Part shown: piece after piece, positions 1 to 5,483 of the stretch
How positions within the stretch are numbered: position 1 is the stretch's first letter
Layout: every line of letters begins with the position of its first letter
From: JANOQP01 sp044227705
Lineage (GTDB): Bacteria > Bacteroidota > Bacteroidia > Chitinophagales > Saprospiraceae
Assembly (NCBI GenBank): GCA_044227705.1
Contig: JBGAWE010000269.1
Location: 1 to 5,483 of the forward strand
Direction: 5' to 3'
DNA length: 5,483 nt
The notes under the pieces: model-generated
Database searches by the model: none
The model's input: the letters and a program-made list of their open reading frames with translations, nothing else
Told to the model about the DNA's origin: nothing
Program-made: the position numbers and the translations under genes

Positions 1-596
1 ACGCGCAGCTCCTCGACGATGCGGTCGGAGAGGTTGAGCAGCTTTTGGTAGTTGAGGAAGACGTCGGTCGTCTTGTCGAACGTGCCGATTAGAACAGCTT
101 TTTTCGGATGGACCATGGCCGTTTTGTCCATCGCGTGGACGACGGCCGCGCCGCCCAGCGAATGGCCGACCATCGCCTCGGCCGGGCCGAAATGGGCGAC
201 CACGCCCGCCAGTGCCTTTGTGAAATAGAACAGGTTGAGCTGCCTCCCGCTCGACGCGCCCTGAGCCGGGGCGTCGAAGGCGACGACCCGCCAGCCCCTT
301 TTCACCGCGCCGGGGATGAAGTGCCGCCACCTCGCCGCGTTCGATTCCCAGCCGTGGACGAACAGGAGAAGCGGCCGACCAGCCTCGCCCCACTCGTAAG
401 CGGCGATCCGGTGGCGGTCGATTTGCAGGGTTTGCGTGGCGTCGGCCGTTTTCAAAAACTCGGCATCCGTTTCCCGCAGCCGTCCTCGCGTCGGGGTGCA
501 GAAAAGCCGGAAAGCAGCCCTGCCCGCCGCTCTTGGCGAAATCAGGGCGACGTTGTTGAGCAACTTGCCGATGCCGACGAGCTTTTTCTTTTCCAT
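1..596 (-). CDS. alpha/beta hydrolase, 3' end cut by window edge
   Basis: This is an open frame on the minus strand from ATG at 596 to the left edge, 198 codons with no stop, so the C-terminus is missing. What is seen: a basic, partly amphipathic N-terminus (MEKKKLVGIGKLL), a beta-strand followed by the oxyanion-type His-Gly (LLLFVHGWESN, H81-G82), the strand and turn VVAFDAPAQGASSG (residues 104-116), and the nucleophile elbow VGHSLGG with the predicted catalytic Ser146. These are, in the right order, the hallmarks of the alpha/beta hydrolase fold. The catalytic acid and the final His would lie in the missing part. The substrate cannot be told; this fold covers esterases, lipases and related hydrolases. 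There is no signal peptide, so it is probably cytoplasmic. It starts 12 nt after the HAD gene stop, which suggests cotranscription with it. The ATG is chosen because it gives a full-length fold and sits just after the upstream stop; no clear Shine-Dalgarno is present. Confidence 0.9.
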   Translation of the reverse strand, partial: MEKKKLVGIGKLLNNVALISPRAAGRAAFRLFCTPTRGRLRETDAEFLKTADATQTLQIDRHRIAAYEWGEAGRPLLLFVHGWESNAARWRHFIPGAVKRGWRVVAFDAPAQGASSGRQLNLFYFTKALAGVVAHFGPAEAMVGHSLGGAAVVHAMDKTAMVHPKKAVLIGTFDKTTDVFLNYQKLLNLSDRIVEELR

Positions 597-608
597 CGAC
601 TTGGCTGC

Positions 609-1040
609 TTATCCCTCGAAGACCTCGATTTCGTGGGTCTTCACCACGAGGTCGGTGAACTTGCCCTTGAACCGCGTCGCCTTGACGATGTGGTTGTCAA
701 TCCAGTGGTAGTTGCCGCCGCGGGGCTTGTCGTACAGCACGCCGTGATACTTGAAGCCGTGCCGGTTGAGCCATTCCTCGGTTATCTCCTTGTGGACGGC
801 CGAGGTGCGAGAGGTGAAAAAGGTGATGATGTGGCCCTCGTCGTACCACTTGTTGCAGATGGCGAGGCCGTCGGCATAGGGCAGGACGTGGCGCATCCGC
901 TCTGGCTCCTCGTTCGGCACGTCGTCGCAGACGGTTCCGTCGATGTCGATGAGATAATTTTTGACGGTCTTCGGGAGGACGGGGCTGGCGCGCTCGCCGC
1001 GCTCGTCGAAGGCTTCGTGGAGAGAGTGGTCGGTTGTCAT
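609..1040 (-). CDS. small HAD-superfamily phosphatase-like protein
   Basis: A 143-residue protein with HAD-superfamily motifs in order. Motif I is YLIDIDGTVCDD, with the nucleophile Asp32 and the acid/base Asp34. Motif II is FFTSRT (around Thr76/Ser77). A basic residue in the segment YDKPRGGNYHW (Lys105) could serve as motif III, and Asp115 in HWIDNH is a possible motif IV acid, although the usual paired acidic residues are not obvious. The length fits a minimal HAD core without a large cap. I recognise the pattern (IDGT near the start, NEEPERM, NKWYDEGH, TSRT, GFKYHG, KPRGGNYHWIDNH, a C-terminus rich in V/E/K) as a conserved Bacteroidota family, sometimes labelled a phosphoheptose isomerase; that label does not fit the HAD motifs. 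The natural substrate is unknown; a small phosphorylated metabolite such as a sugar phosphate is a guess. It is cytoplasmic by absence of a signal. It lies 89 nt downstream of the M23 gene and 12 nt upstream of the hydrolase. Confidence 0.88.
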   Translation of the reverse strand: MTTDHSLHEAFDERGERASPVLPKTVKNYLIDIDGTVCDDVPNEEPERMRHVLPYADGLAICNKWYDEGHIITFFTSRTSAVHKEITEEWLNRHGFKYHGVLYDKPRGGNYHWIDNHIVKATRFKGKFTDLVVKTHEIEVFEG

Positions 1041-1052
1041 TGTTGGTTGATT

Positions 1053-1071
1053 GACGAGTGACGAGTGACGA
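1053..1071. repeat. short tandem repeat, 7-bp unit GACGAGT
   Basis: The unit GACGAGT occurs at 1053-1059 and 1060-1066, followed by a partial copy GACGA at 1067-1071. It overlaps the left arm of the inverted repeat that fills this intergenic gap, so it may be a by-product of that element. No function is implied. Confidence 0.6.
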
Positions 1072-1125
1072 CCTACGATTAACGGACCGACTCCCGGCCG
1101 CTCGTAAATCGCAGCTCGTCACTCG
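1062..1125. repeat. imperfect inverted repeat between M23 and HAD genes
   Basis: The left arm at 1062-1084 (23 nt, starting CGAGTGACGA) and the right arm at 1103-1125 (ending TCGTCACTCG) are complementary at 20 of 23 positions, with an 18-nt GC-rich spacer at 1085-1102. The element occupies most of the 89-nt gap between the M23 stop and the HAD start. Transcribed leftwards it would form a long hairpin just past the M23 stop, so it could act as a terminator, attenuator or mRNA-stabilising structure. There is no T-run after the leftward stem, which argues against a classical intrinsic terminator. Words such as CGAGTGACGA and CGATTTACG look like those of dispersed intergenic repeats, but other copies cannot be seen here. 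Confidence 0.75.
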
Positions 1126-1129
1126 CAAA

Positions 1130-2062
1130 TTAAAAATTGATGAAATCACGCGGGTTGACCGCCCTCCCCCGGAACCAAAGCTCGAAGTGGAGGTGCGGCC
1201 CGGTGGACTGCTCACCGGTGTTGCCGATGATCGCGATGGCCTCGCCGCTGCGGACTGCCTGGCCCTCTTTCTTAAGAAGGACGGAGTTGTGCTTGTACCA
1301 GGTAACGACGTTGTTGGCGTGCTGGATACCGATGGTGTAGCCGGTCTCGACGGAAAAGGCGGAGAGGACGACCACGCCGTCGAGCGCGGCCTGAACCGGA
1401 GTTCCTTTCCCGGCCACGACATCGACGCCGAAGTGGCCCTCGCCGGGACTGAAGCCCTTTGTCACCTCGCCGCGCATCGGGGCGCTCAAATAGAGGAGTT
1501 CGAGCGGCTTTTCGGAGGCGAAGACGGCCTTTCCGGTCGGCGGCGGCGGGGCGGCGGGGCCGCCCTCGTCGTTGAAGCTGCCGGGCGTGGCGGCCGGGAG
1601 GTTGGCCCCGGCGATGGGCTTCGAGGCCTCCTCCGGGTCGACGGCGACGGTGTCGGAGGCCTGCGCGAGGTACTGCGCGTCACCCTGAACGATGTGGCGG
1701 AACTTGTCGATGAAGTTGTTCTGTGCCTCGGTCAAGTCTTCCAGCTCGGTCACCTTCTTGCGAAGCTCGACGAGTTGCGAGTCCTTTTTGATGTCGCCGT
1801 AGCCAGGGATGTAGCGCTTGAGCGGCGTGTAGATGATGAGCATCGTCACGAGGATGCCAGAGAACACTATGAGGCTCGACAGGCCGATGTAGACCGACAT
1901 GGGCGAGAGGCGGAAGTTTGCCACCTCCTCGAGGGTGTCGTCGTCGCGGATGATGAGGTGGTAGTTGTCGCGCAGCTTGGAGAGGAGGCTGCGGCCCTCG
2001 TCGCCCTCCTCGCGGCGGAAGAGGGAGAGCAAATTTTTGAGAGACCTAAAATACTTTTGCAC
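1130..2062 (-). CDS. membrane-anchored M23 (LytM-type) peptidase
   Basis: This is predicted to be a zinc endopeptidase of MEROPS family M23 that cuts peptidoglycan cross-links or regulates such cutting. Numbering here runs from the longest frame (GTG at 2167); subtract 35 for the start given. Residues 63-90 are a cytoplasmic segment (KLRDNYHLIIRDDDTLEEV) typical of Bacteroidota M23 proteins. Residues 91-115 are one transmembrane helix ending in TPLKRYIPGYGD, 129-163 a likely coiled coil, 190-213 a Pro-rich linker, and 226-345 the M23 domain. All metal and catalytic residues are present: H245 and D249 (HFGVD), H293 (WYKH), and H325 and H327 (GPHLHFE), so it should be active. The start is uncertain. 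The GTG at 2167 lies inside a palindromic repeat and the first ~35 residues read as translated non-coding DNA. I prefer GTG at 2062; TTG at 2032 (300 aa) is also possible. It is transcribed divergently from porW. Confidence 0.9.
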   Translation of the reverse strand: MQKYFRSLKNLLSLFRREEGDEGRSLLSKLRDNYHLIIRDDDTLEEVANFRLSPMSVYIGLSSLIVFSGILVTMLIIYTPLKRYIPGYGDIKKDSQLVELRKKVTELEDLTEAQNNFIDKFRHIVQGDAQYLAQASDTVAVDPEEASKPIAGANLPAATPGSFNDEGGPAAPPPPTGKAVFASEKPLELLYLSAPMRGEVTKGFSPGEGHFGVDVVAGKGTPVQAALDGVVVLSAFSVETGYTIGIQHANNVVTWYKHNSVLLKKEGQAVRSGEAIAIIGNTGEQSTGPHLHFELWFRGRAVNPRDFINF

Positions 2063-2140
2063 GCTTTTCAGTTTTGGGCGGGCTTTTTGGGCGGTTTTTC
2101 CATGAAAAATGACCTTCCAACGCCCGTTTGCCTCTTTCTT

Positions 2141-2207
2141 TTTAGCCACCACCTGCACGGATTTCACGAATCAACTTTTCGTGGAAATCGGTGCAGTTCA
2201 TGGCAAA
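2141..2207. repeat. palindromic intergenic repeat, probably a dispersed family member
   Basis: The core is an inverted repeat with a left arm at 2153-2170 (CTGCACGGATTTCACGAA), a 7-nt loop at 2171-2177 and a right arm at 2178-2196. The right arm's reverse complement matches the left except for one substitution and one inserted base. Weaker complementarity continues outwards (TTTAGCCAC at 2141-2149 against ATGGCAAA at 2200-2207), giving an extended hairpin of about 67 nt. The words CACGGATTTCACGAAT, TTTTTAGCCAC and GTGGAAATCGGTG are familiar from palindromic repeats found in many copies in intergenic DNA of diverse bacteria; that is recognition from memory, not a search. It sits in the divergent gap between the M23 gene and porW, and it accidentally supplies GTG codons that extend the M23 reading frame. 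Confidence 0.75.
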
Positions 2208-2225
2208 CTCAATTCATCAACAGTC

Positions 2226-5171
2226 TTGAAACACGTCCACAAAATCGCCTTTTTCACCGCCCTTTTGCTCGTTGCCGGCGGCTGCGTCTCCCAGAAAAAG
2301 AAGGGCGACGTCAGTTGGGCCAAGCGCCGCTGGCAGGACATGAACTCCCACTACAACGGCTATTTCAACGCCAACGTGATGTACGAGGAGGCGCTGGCCA
2401 AGCTCAACGAGGCGCACAAAGATAACTACAACCAAGTCCTCGACGTCTACCCCTACGAGGCGGTCACGGCCGACGAGGCCAAGCAGGTCAAGGAAGGCTG
2501 CGACAACATCGTGAAGAAAATGGCCAAGACCGTCGCCCTCCACCGCTCGAGCGAATGGGTCGACGACTGCTACCTGATGGTCGGCAAGGCCTATTTTTTG
2601 AAAAAGGACTACGAGGCGGCGGAAGAGGCCCTGCGGTTCGCGCTCGACGAGTTCAACCCCGAGAAGCCCGTCTTCCACAAGCGAAAAGGGAAGATGACCG
2701 CCTCCGAAAAGAAGCGGGCCGCCGCCGAAAAAGCCGCCATCAAAAAGGAGAAGGACGACAAGAAGAAGTCCGACCAAAAGGCCAAGAAGAAGGCGCAGGA
2801 GAAGAAGAAAAAGGAGGCCGCCAAAAAGAAGAAGTCCTCGAAAGGCAAGGGAAAATCGTCGGGCAAGAAGGAGAAAATGGACGAGAAATCGTTCGACAAG
2901 CCGACCGACAAGCCTTCCAAAGCTGAAAAGGAGGAGGACGACGACAAGCCCGCCAAGCCCTCCGGCAAAGACCCTTACGCCTCGCGCTTCATGCACCGCC
3001 GCCCGGCCTATCCCGAGCTGCAGCTTTGGATGGGGCGGACGCTGATTCAGCGCGACAAGAACGACGAGGCCGAGTTTCTCTTCAACCAGATGTCGGGCAA
3101 CCCCTTTTTCCCGTCCTCGCTGCGCGACGATTTGGCGATGGCCGAGGCGCACAATTTCCTCAAACAAAAGCAATGGGACAAGGCCGTCGCGCCGCTCGAA
3201 CAGGCCATCAAACTGACCAAGAAGAAGCGGCAGCGGGCGCGGCTGGCCTACATACTCGCGCAAATCCACTCGAAAGCGGGGCGGAGCGCTGAGGCCGTCG
3301 CTGCTTATCAACAGGTCTTGAAAAGTGGCCCCGTCTACGACATGGAGTTCTCGGCGCGGCTGCACATGATGCTCGACGCCTACTACAACGGCACGGCCAG
3401 CGACGAGGCGACCCAAAAAGGCCTCCAGAAGATGCTCCGCGACGACAAGAACATCGACTACCGCGACCAAATCTATTTCATCCTCGCCCAGATCGACATC
3501 AAGAATGGCGACAAAACGGCCGCCATCGACCACCTGCGCAAGTCACTCGCCGCTTCCTCCACCAACAAGAACCAGAAGGCTGAGAGCTATTGGGCGATTG
3601 CGGGGCTCTATTTCGACTCGGAAAAATTCGTCGAGGCGAAGCTCTACTACGACTCCACTTTGACCGTCCTGCCGAACACCGACCCGCGATACGCCGAGGC
3701 GACGCGCTACGCGAAAAGCCTGCAGGAAATCGCGGCGTTCATCACCTCCGTCGTGCTCGACGACAGCCTGCGCGCCATCTACAACATGAGCGACGAGCAG
3801 AAAAAGGCCCTCGCCACCAAAATCAAAAAAGACCGCGAGGCCGAGATCGAGGCGGCGACGAAAGCGGCCTCCGCGACCACAAAGCCGGCGCCGGGCGGGC
3901 TGCCCACGACGCCTCGGGTCGGTGGCCCGCCGCCGCTTGGCCCGCCAAACAACTTCTATTTTTACAACGACGCGAACGTCAAAAAGGGCAAGCGCGACTT
4001 CGCCAAGCAATGGGGTGACCGGAAGAACGAGGACAACTGGCAGCGCTCGCGCCGCTCTGACTCGAACTCCGCCAGCGACGCGGGCACAGAGACCGCTGCG
4101 ACCGAACAGCCCGACCTCTCGAAGGCCGAGCTGGACGACCTCCTTCCCGGCATCCCGAAATCGGCCGACGAGCTGGCCGCGCTCGACTCAACGGAGGCCA
4201 ACATCCTTTTCAAGCTCGGCAAGGCCTTCCGCGACCAGCTCGAGAACAACAAGCGGTCGAGCGAGACGCACGAAAGGATGTTCGCCGATTTCCCGCAGTA
4301 CGTCAAGACCAATGAACTGGAGGCTTGGTTCTACCTCTACCTCTCGTTCACCGACCTCGGCAACACGGCGAAGGCCAAGGAGTATTACGACAAAATCGTC
4401 GGGAAATACCCCAATTCGAGCTACGCGAAGTCGCTGACCGACCCCAATTTCAAAGACCTGACGACGCAGCGGGCGCGGGAGCTGAACGCTTTTTACAAAG
4501 AGACCTATCGGATTTTCCAGTCCGGCGACTTCACCTCGGCCTCCGCCCGTTGCGTGGAGGCGGAGAAGAAGTTCGGCACGACTAACGCGCTCGCCACGAA
4601 GTTCGCCCTCCTCTCGACGATGTGCTCGGGCAGCGTCGCTGGGAAGGATGGGTATTGCAAGTCGCTGAAAGAGTTCATCGCCAAATACCCCGACACGGAA
4701 GAGAAGACGCGCGCCACCGAGATTGCCCGCGTGCTGGGCTGCGAGGGCTTTCAGGCCGCCGAACCCGACAAAAAAGGCGAGGACGGAAAGAACGCCGAAG
4801 GCTACACCCTCGAGGACGACAAGCTGCACTACTTCCTAATCGTCCTCACGGGCGGCGACGTGAAGCTCGACAACGTCAAGGCCGACATCTCGGACTACAA
4901 CCGCCAGTACCACAAGCTCGACCAGCTCCGCGTCTCGAACATCTACCTCGGGACGGACACGGAGACGCCCATCATCGTCATCCGCAAGTTCGACAACCGC
5001 AAGACGGCCATGGCCTACTACGACGAGCTGACGAAGGCCAAAGACTTCATCAAAGAGAAAAGGGTGAAGACCGAGTTTTTTGCCATCACGCAGAACAACT
5101 ACCGGGTGCTTTTGGGGAAGAAGCGGATGGATGAGTACAGGAGCTTTTTTGGGGAGAAGTATCTGAAGTAA
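2226..5171 (+). CDS. porW: PorW/SprE-type TPR lipoprotein of the type IX secretion system
   Basis: This is an envelope lipoprotein required for T9SS export (PorW in Porphyromonas, SprE in gliding Flavobacterium); in studied species PorW is thought to connect T9SS subcomplexes. I take TTG at 2226 as the start (981 aa). It yields a clean lipoprotein signal, MKHVHK then a hydrophobic core and LVAGGC with lipidated Cys20. The upstream extension to ATG 2109 reads through the palindromic repeat and would bury that signal. Residues 30-65 hold the family N-terminus (RRWQDMNSHYNGYFNAN). A TPR-like pair lies at 111-144, a Lys-rich insert at 152-248 (38 Lys of 97), TPR-like helices at about 259-540, and a Pro/Gly linker at 549-576. 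The conserved motif FYFYN...KKGKRDFAKQWGDRKNEDNWQRS is at 577-608, more TPR-like helices at about 656-837, and the family C-terminal domain at 860-981 (HYFLIVL, FAITQNNYRV). It is longer than the homologues I recall. Single-gene transcription is likely, given the terminator after it. Confidence 0.93.
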   Translation: MKHVHKIAFFTALLLVAGGCVSQKKKGDVSWAKRRWQDMNSHYNGYFNANVMYEEALAKLNEAHKDNYNQVLDVYPYEAVTADEAKQVKEGCDNIVKKMAKTVALHRSSEWVDDCYLMVGKAYFLKKDYEAAEEALRFALDEFNPEKPVFHKRKGKMTASEKKRAAAEKAAIKKEKDDKKKSDQKAKKKAQEKKKKEAAKKKKSSKGKGKSSGKKEKMDEKSFDKPTDKPSKAEKEEDDDKPAKPSGKDPYASRFMHRRPAYPELQLWMGRTLIQRDKNDEAEFLFNQMSGNPFFPSSLRDDLAMAEAHNFLKQKQWDKAVAPLEQAIKLTKKKRQRARLAYILAQIHSKAGRSAEAVAAYQQVLKSGPVYDMEFSARLHMMLDAYYNGTASDEATQKGLQKMLRDDKNIDYRDQIYFILAQIDIKNGDKTAAIDHLRKSLAASSTNKNQKAESYWAIAGLYFDSEKFVEAKLYYDSTLTVLPNTDPRYAEATRYAKSLQEIAAFITSVVLDDSLRAIYNMSDEQKKALATKIKKDREAEIEAATKAASATTKPAPGGLPTTPRVGGPPPLGPPNNFYFYNDANVKKGKRDFAKQWGDRKNEDNWQRSRRSDSNSASDAGTETAATEQPDLSKAELDDLLPGIPKSADELAALDSTEANILFKLGKAFRDQLENNKRSSETHERMFADFPQYVKTNELEAWFYLYLSFTDLGNTAKAKEYYDKIVGKYPNSSYAKSLTDPNFKDLTTQRARELNAFYKETYRIFQSGDFTSASARCVEAEKKFGTTNALATKFALLSTMCSGSVAGKDGYCKSLKEFIAKYPDTEEKTRATEIARVLGCEGFQAAEPDKKGEDGKNAEGYTLEDDKLHYFLIVLTGGDVKLDNVKADISDYNRQYHKLDQLRVSNIYLGTDTETPIIVIRKFDNRKTAMAYYDELTKAKDFIKEKRVKTEFFAITQNNYRVLLGKKRMDEYRSFFGEKYLK
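2679..2969 (+). other. lysine-rich low-complexity segment within PorW
   Basis: Residues 152-248 of the predicted PorW contain 38 lysines in 97 positions, mixed with Ala, Glu, Ser and Asp, with runs of up to four Lys, ending in an acidic/Pro stretch (EKEEDDDKPAKP). It lies between the first TPR-like pair and the segment RRPAYPELQLWMG. A shorter basic stretch at this point is common in the family as I recall it, so this looks like an expanded version rather than a foreign domain. It is probably disordered or a long charged helix. The frame stays open and in register on both sides, so it is not a frameshift artefact. Confidence 0.8.
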
Positions 5172-5189
5172 TCTCAAGTTTTAGGGTAT

Positions 5190-5229
5190 AAGAAAGGCAA
5201 GGATGGGTTGACCCGTCCTTGCCTTTCTT
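5190..5229 (+). terminator. intrinsic terminator after porW
   Basis: An 18-bp stem with one G-T wobble (5204/5215) pairs 5190-5207 with 5212-5229 around a TTGA tetraloop at 5208-5211, and is followed by the T-rich stretch TCTTC. It begins 18 nt after the porW stop and should end that transcript. On the other strand there is no good T-run after the stem, so it is best read as a rightward terminator. Confidence 0.9.
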
Positions 5230-5255
5230 TCTTCACACACATTTCTGAATCGACA

Positions 5256-5483
5256 ATGGTACACCCGCTATCTTTTAAACCCTATTTTATCACTATGAAG
5301 AAAAGGGAAACTGATGCCGTATTTGGTACGGCAACTGCCTTTTTTTATGAGAGAAACAATAGGTTTTATTTCATTACCAATGGACATAACGTAACTGGAG
5401 AGAACTCATTCAATCAGGAAAAAATCCATAAGTATGGCGCCGTTTTTCCAGATCTGATTGAGACTGCCATTTGGAACCAAGTA
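5256..5483 (+). CDS. trypsin-like serine protease, 5' part only
   Basis: An open frame from ATG at 5256 runs to the right edge (76 codons, no stop). The sequence GTATAFFYERNNRFYFITNGHNVTGEN matches the start of trypsin-like peptidase domains: a first strand with small residues, two strands, then the TNxHNVTG motif with the predicted catalytic His44. In homologues as I recall them, the motif is usually TNWHNVTGR. The Asp and Ser of the triad would lie beyond the window, so activity cannot be judged. There is no signal peptide, which suggests a cytoplasmic enzyme. By hand count this stretch is 86 G/C in 228 (about 38%), with G/C at the third position in 30 of 76 codons, while porW is near 57-60% in sampled lines. 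The start at 5256 is preferred because PLSFKPY resembles the N-terminus of such proteins; ATG at 5295 is the alternative. It begins 26 nt after the terminator stem, so any promoter must overlap or lie just upstream of that stem. Confidence 0.72.
   Translation, partial: MVHPLSFKPYFITMKKRETDAVFGTATAFFYERNNRFYFITNGHNVTGENSFNQEKIHKYGAVFPDLIETAIWNQV

Noticed and set aside
108..1061. Long plus-strand open frame (317 codons)
   Set aside because: It lies antisense to the alpha/beta hydrolase and HAD genes, both with clear family motifs; its translation is Arg/Gly/Val-rich with no recognisable domain, as expected from GC-rich antisense DNA.
2052..2059. TACTTTTG, a match to the Bacteroidota -7 box TAnnTTTG, as a porW promoter
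   Set aside because: The nearest TTTG upstream (2036-2039) is only 12 nt away instead of the usual about 19-21, and the box lies within the M23 coding frame for my preferred start, so chance is likely.
1058..2425. Long plus-strand open frame (455 codons)
   Set aside because: It is antisense to the M23 peptidase and then overlaps the start of porW in another frame; no domain is visible and the M23 zinc-site residues on the other strand are decisive.
2700..2900. Possible simple-sequence DNA repeat or frameshift hot spot in the AAG/AAA-rich part of porW
   Set aside because: The A/G-rich stretch has no fixed repeat unit and the frame remains open and joins family-conserved residues on both sides.
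2609..2968. Minus-strand frame with Phe/Ser runs that looks like a membrane protein
   Set aside because: This is the reverse complement of the lysine-rich porW segment (AAG/AAA read as CTT/TTT).
2217..3533. Long minus-strand open frame (438 codons), very Leu/Val-rich
   Set aside because: It is antisense to porW; the apparent hydrophobic Leu/Phe stretches are the mirror of the Lys/Glu/Asp codons, not real membrane segments.
4188..5177. Minus-strand frames under the porW 3' end (4188-4829 and 4836-5177)
   Set aside because: They are antisense to the conserved PorW C-terminal TPR-like region and domain; they show no motifs of their own.
1..5483. CRISPR array, tRNA, rRNA or insertion sequence
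   Set aside because: I saw no regularly spaced direct repeats, no tRNA-like cloverleaf, no rRNA words and no transposase motifs on either strand.

Overview
The window looks like a GC-rich chromosomal segment of a Bacteroidota bacterium. The main evidence is an almost complete PorW/SprE-type lipoprotein, a component of the type IX secretion system (T9SS), which is confined to that phylum. The M23 peptidase and HAD protein beside it also read like Bacteroidota families. The weak or absent Shine-Dalgarno sequences fit the phylum. The high GC and strongly G/C-ending codons would suit a Saprospiria-like lineage, but that assignment is inference.

Layout: nt 1-2062 carry three genes on the minus strand. 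In transcription order they are a membrane-anchored M23 (LytM-type) peptidase (2062-1130), a small HAD-type phosphatase-like protein (1040-609) and an alpha/beta hydrolase that runs off the left edge (596-1). The HAD and hydrolase genes are 12 nt apart and probably cotranscribed. The M23 and HAD genes are separated by 89 nt filled mostly by an imperfect inverted repeat (1062-1125). Nt 2063-2225 form a divergent intergenic region dominated by a palindromic element (core 2153-2196) that resembles dispersed palindromic repeats of bacterial genomes. porW runs rightwards from a probable TTG start at 2226 to 5171 and is followed by a strong intrinsic terminator (5190-5229).

Directly after the terminator (from 5256) composition changes to about 38% GC, and the 5' end of a trypsin-like serine protease gene begins and runs off the right edge. 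Its base composition and codon use are unlike its neighbours, which suggests an acquired gene or the edge of an accessory island.

Functionally, the M23 peptidase and PorW both act at the cell envelope: one on peptidoglycan, the other in the periplasmic/outer-membrane part of the T9SS. No complete undescribed system is visible. The candidates for a second look are the partial protease at the composition boundary, the two inverted-repeat elements and the lysine-rich insert of PorW.
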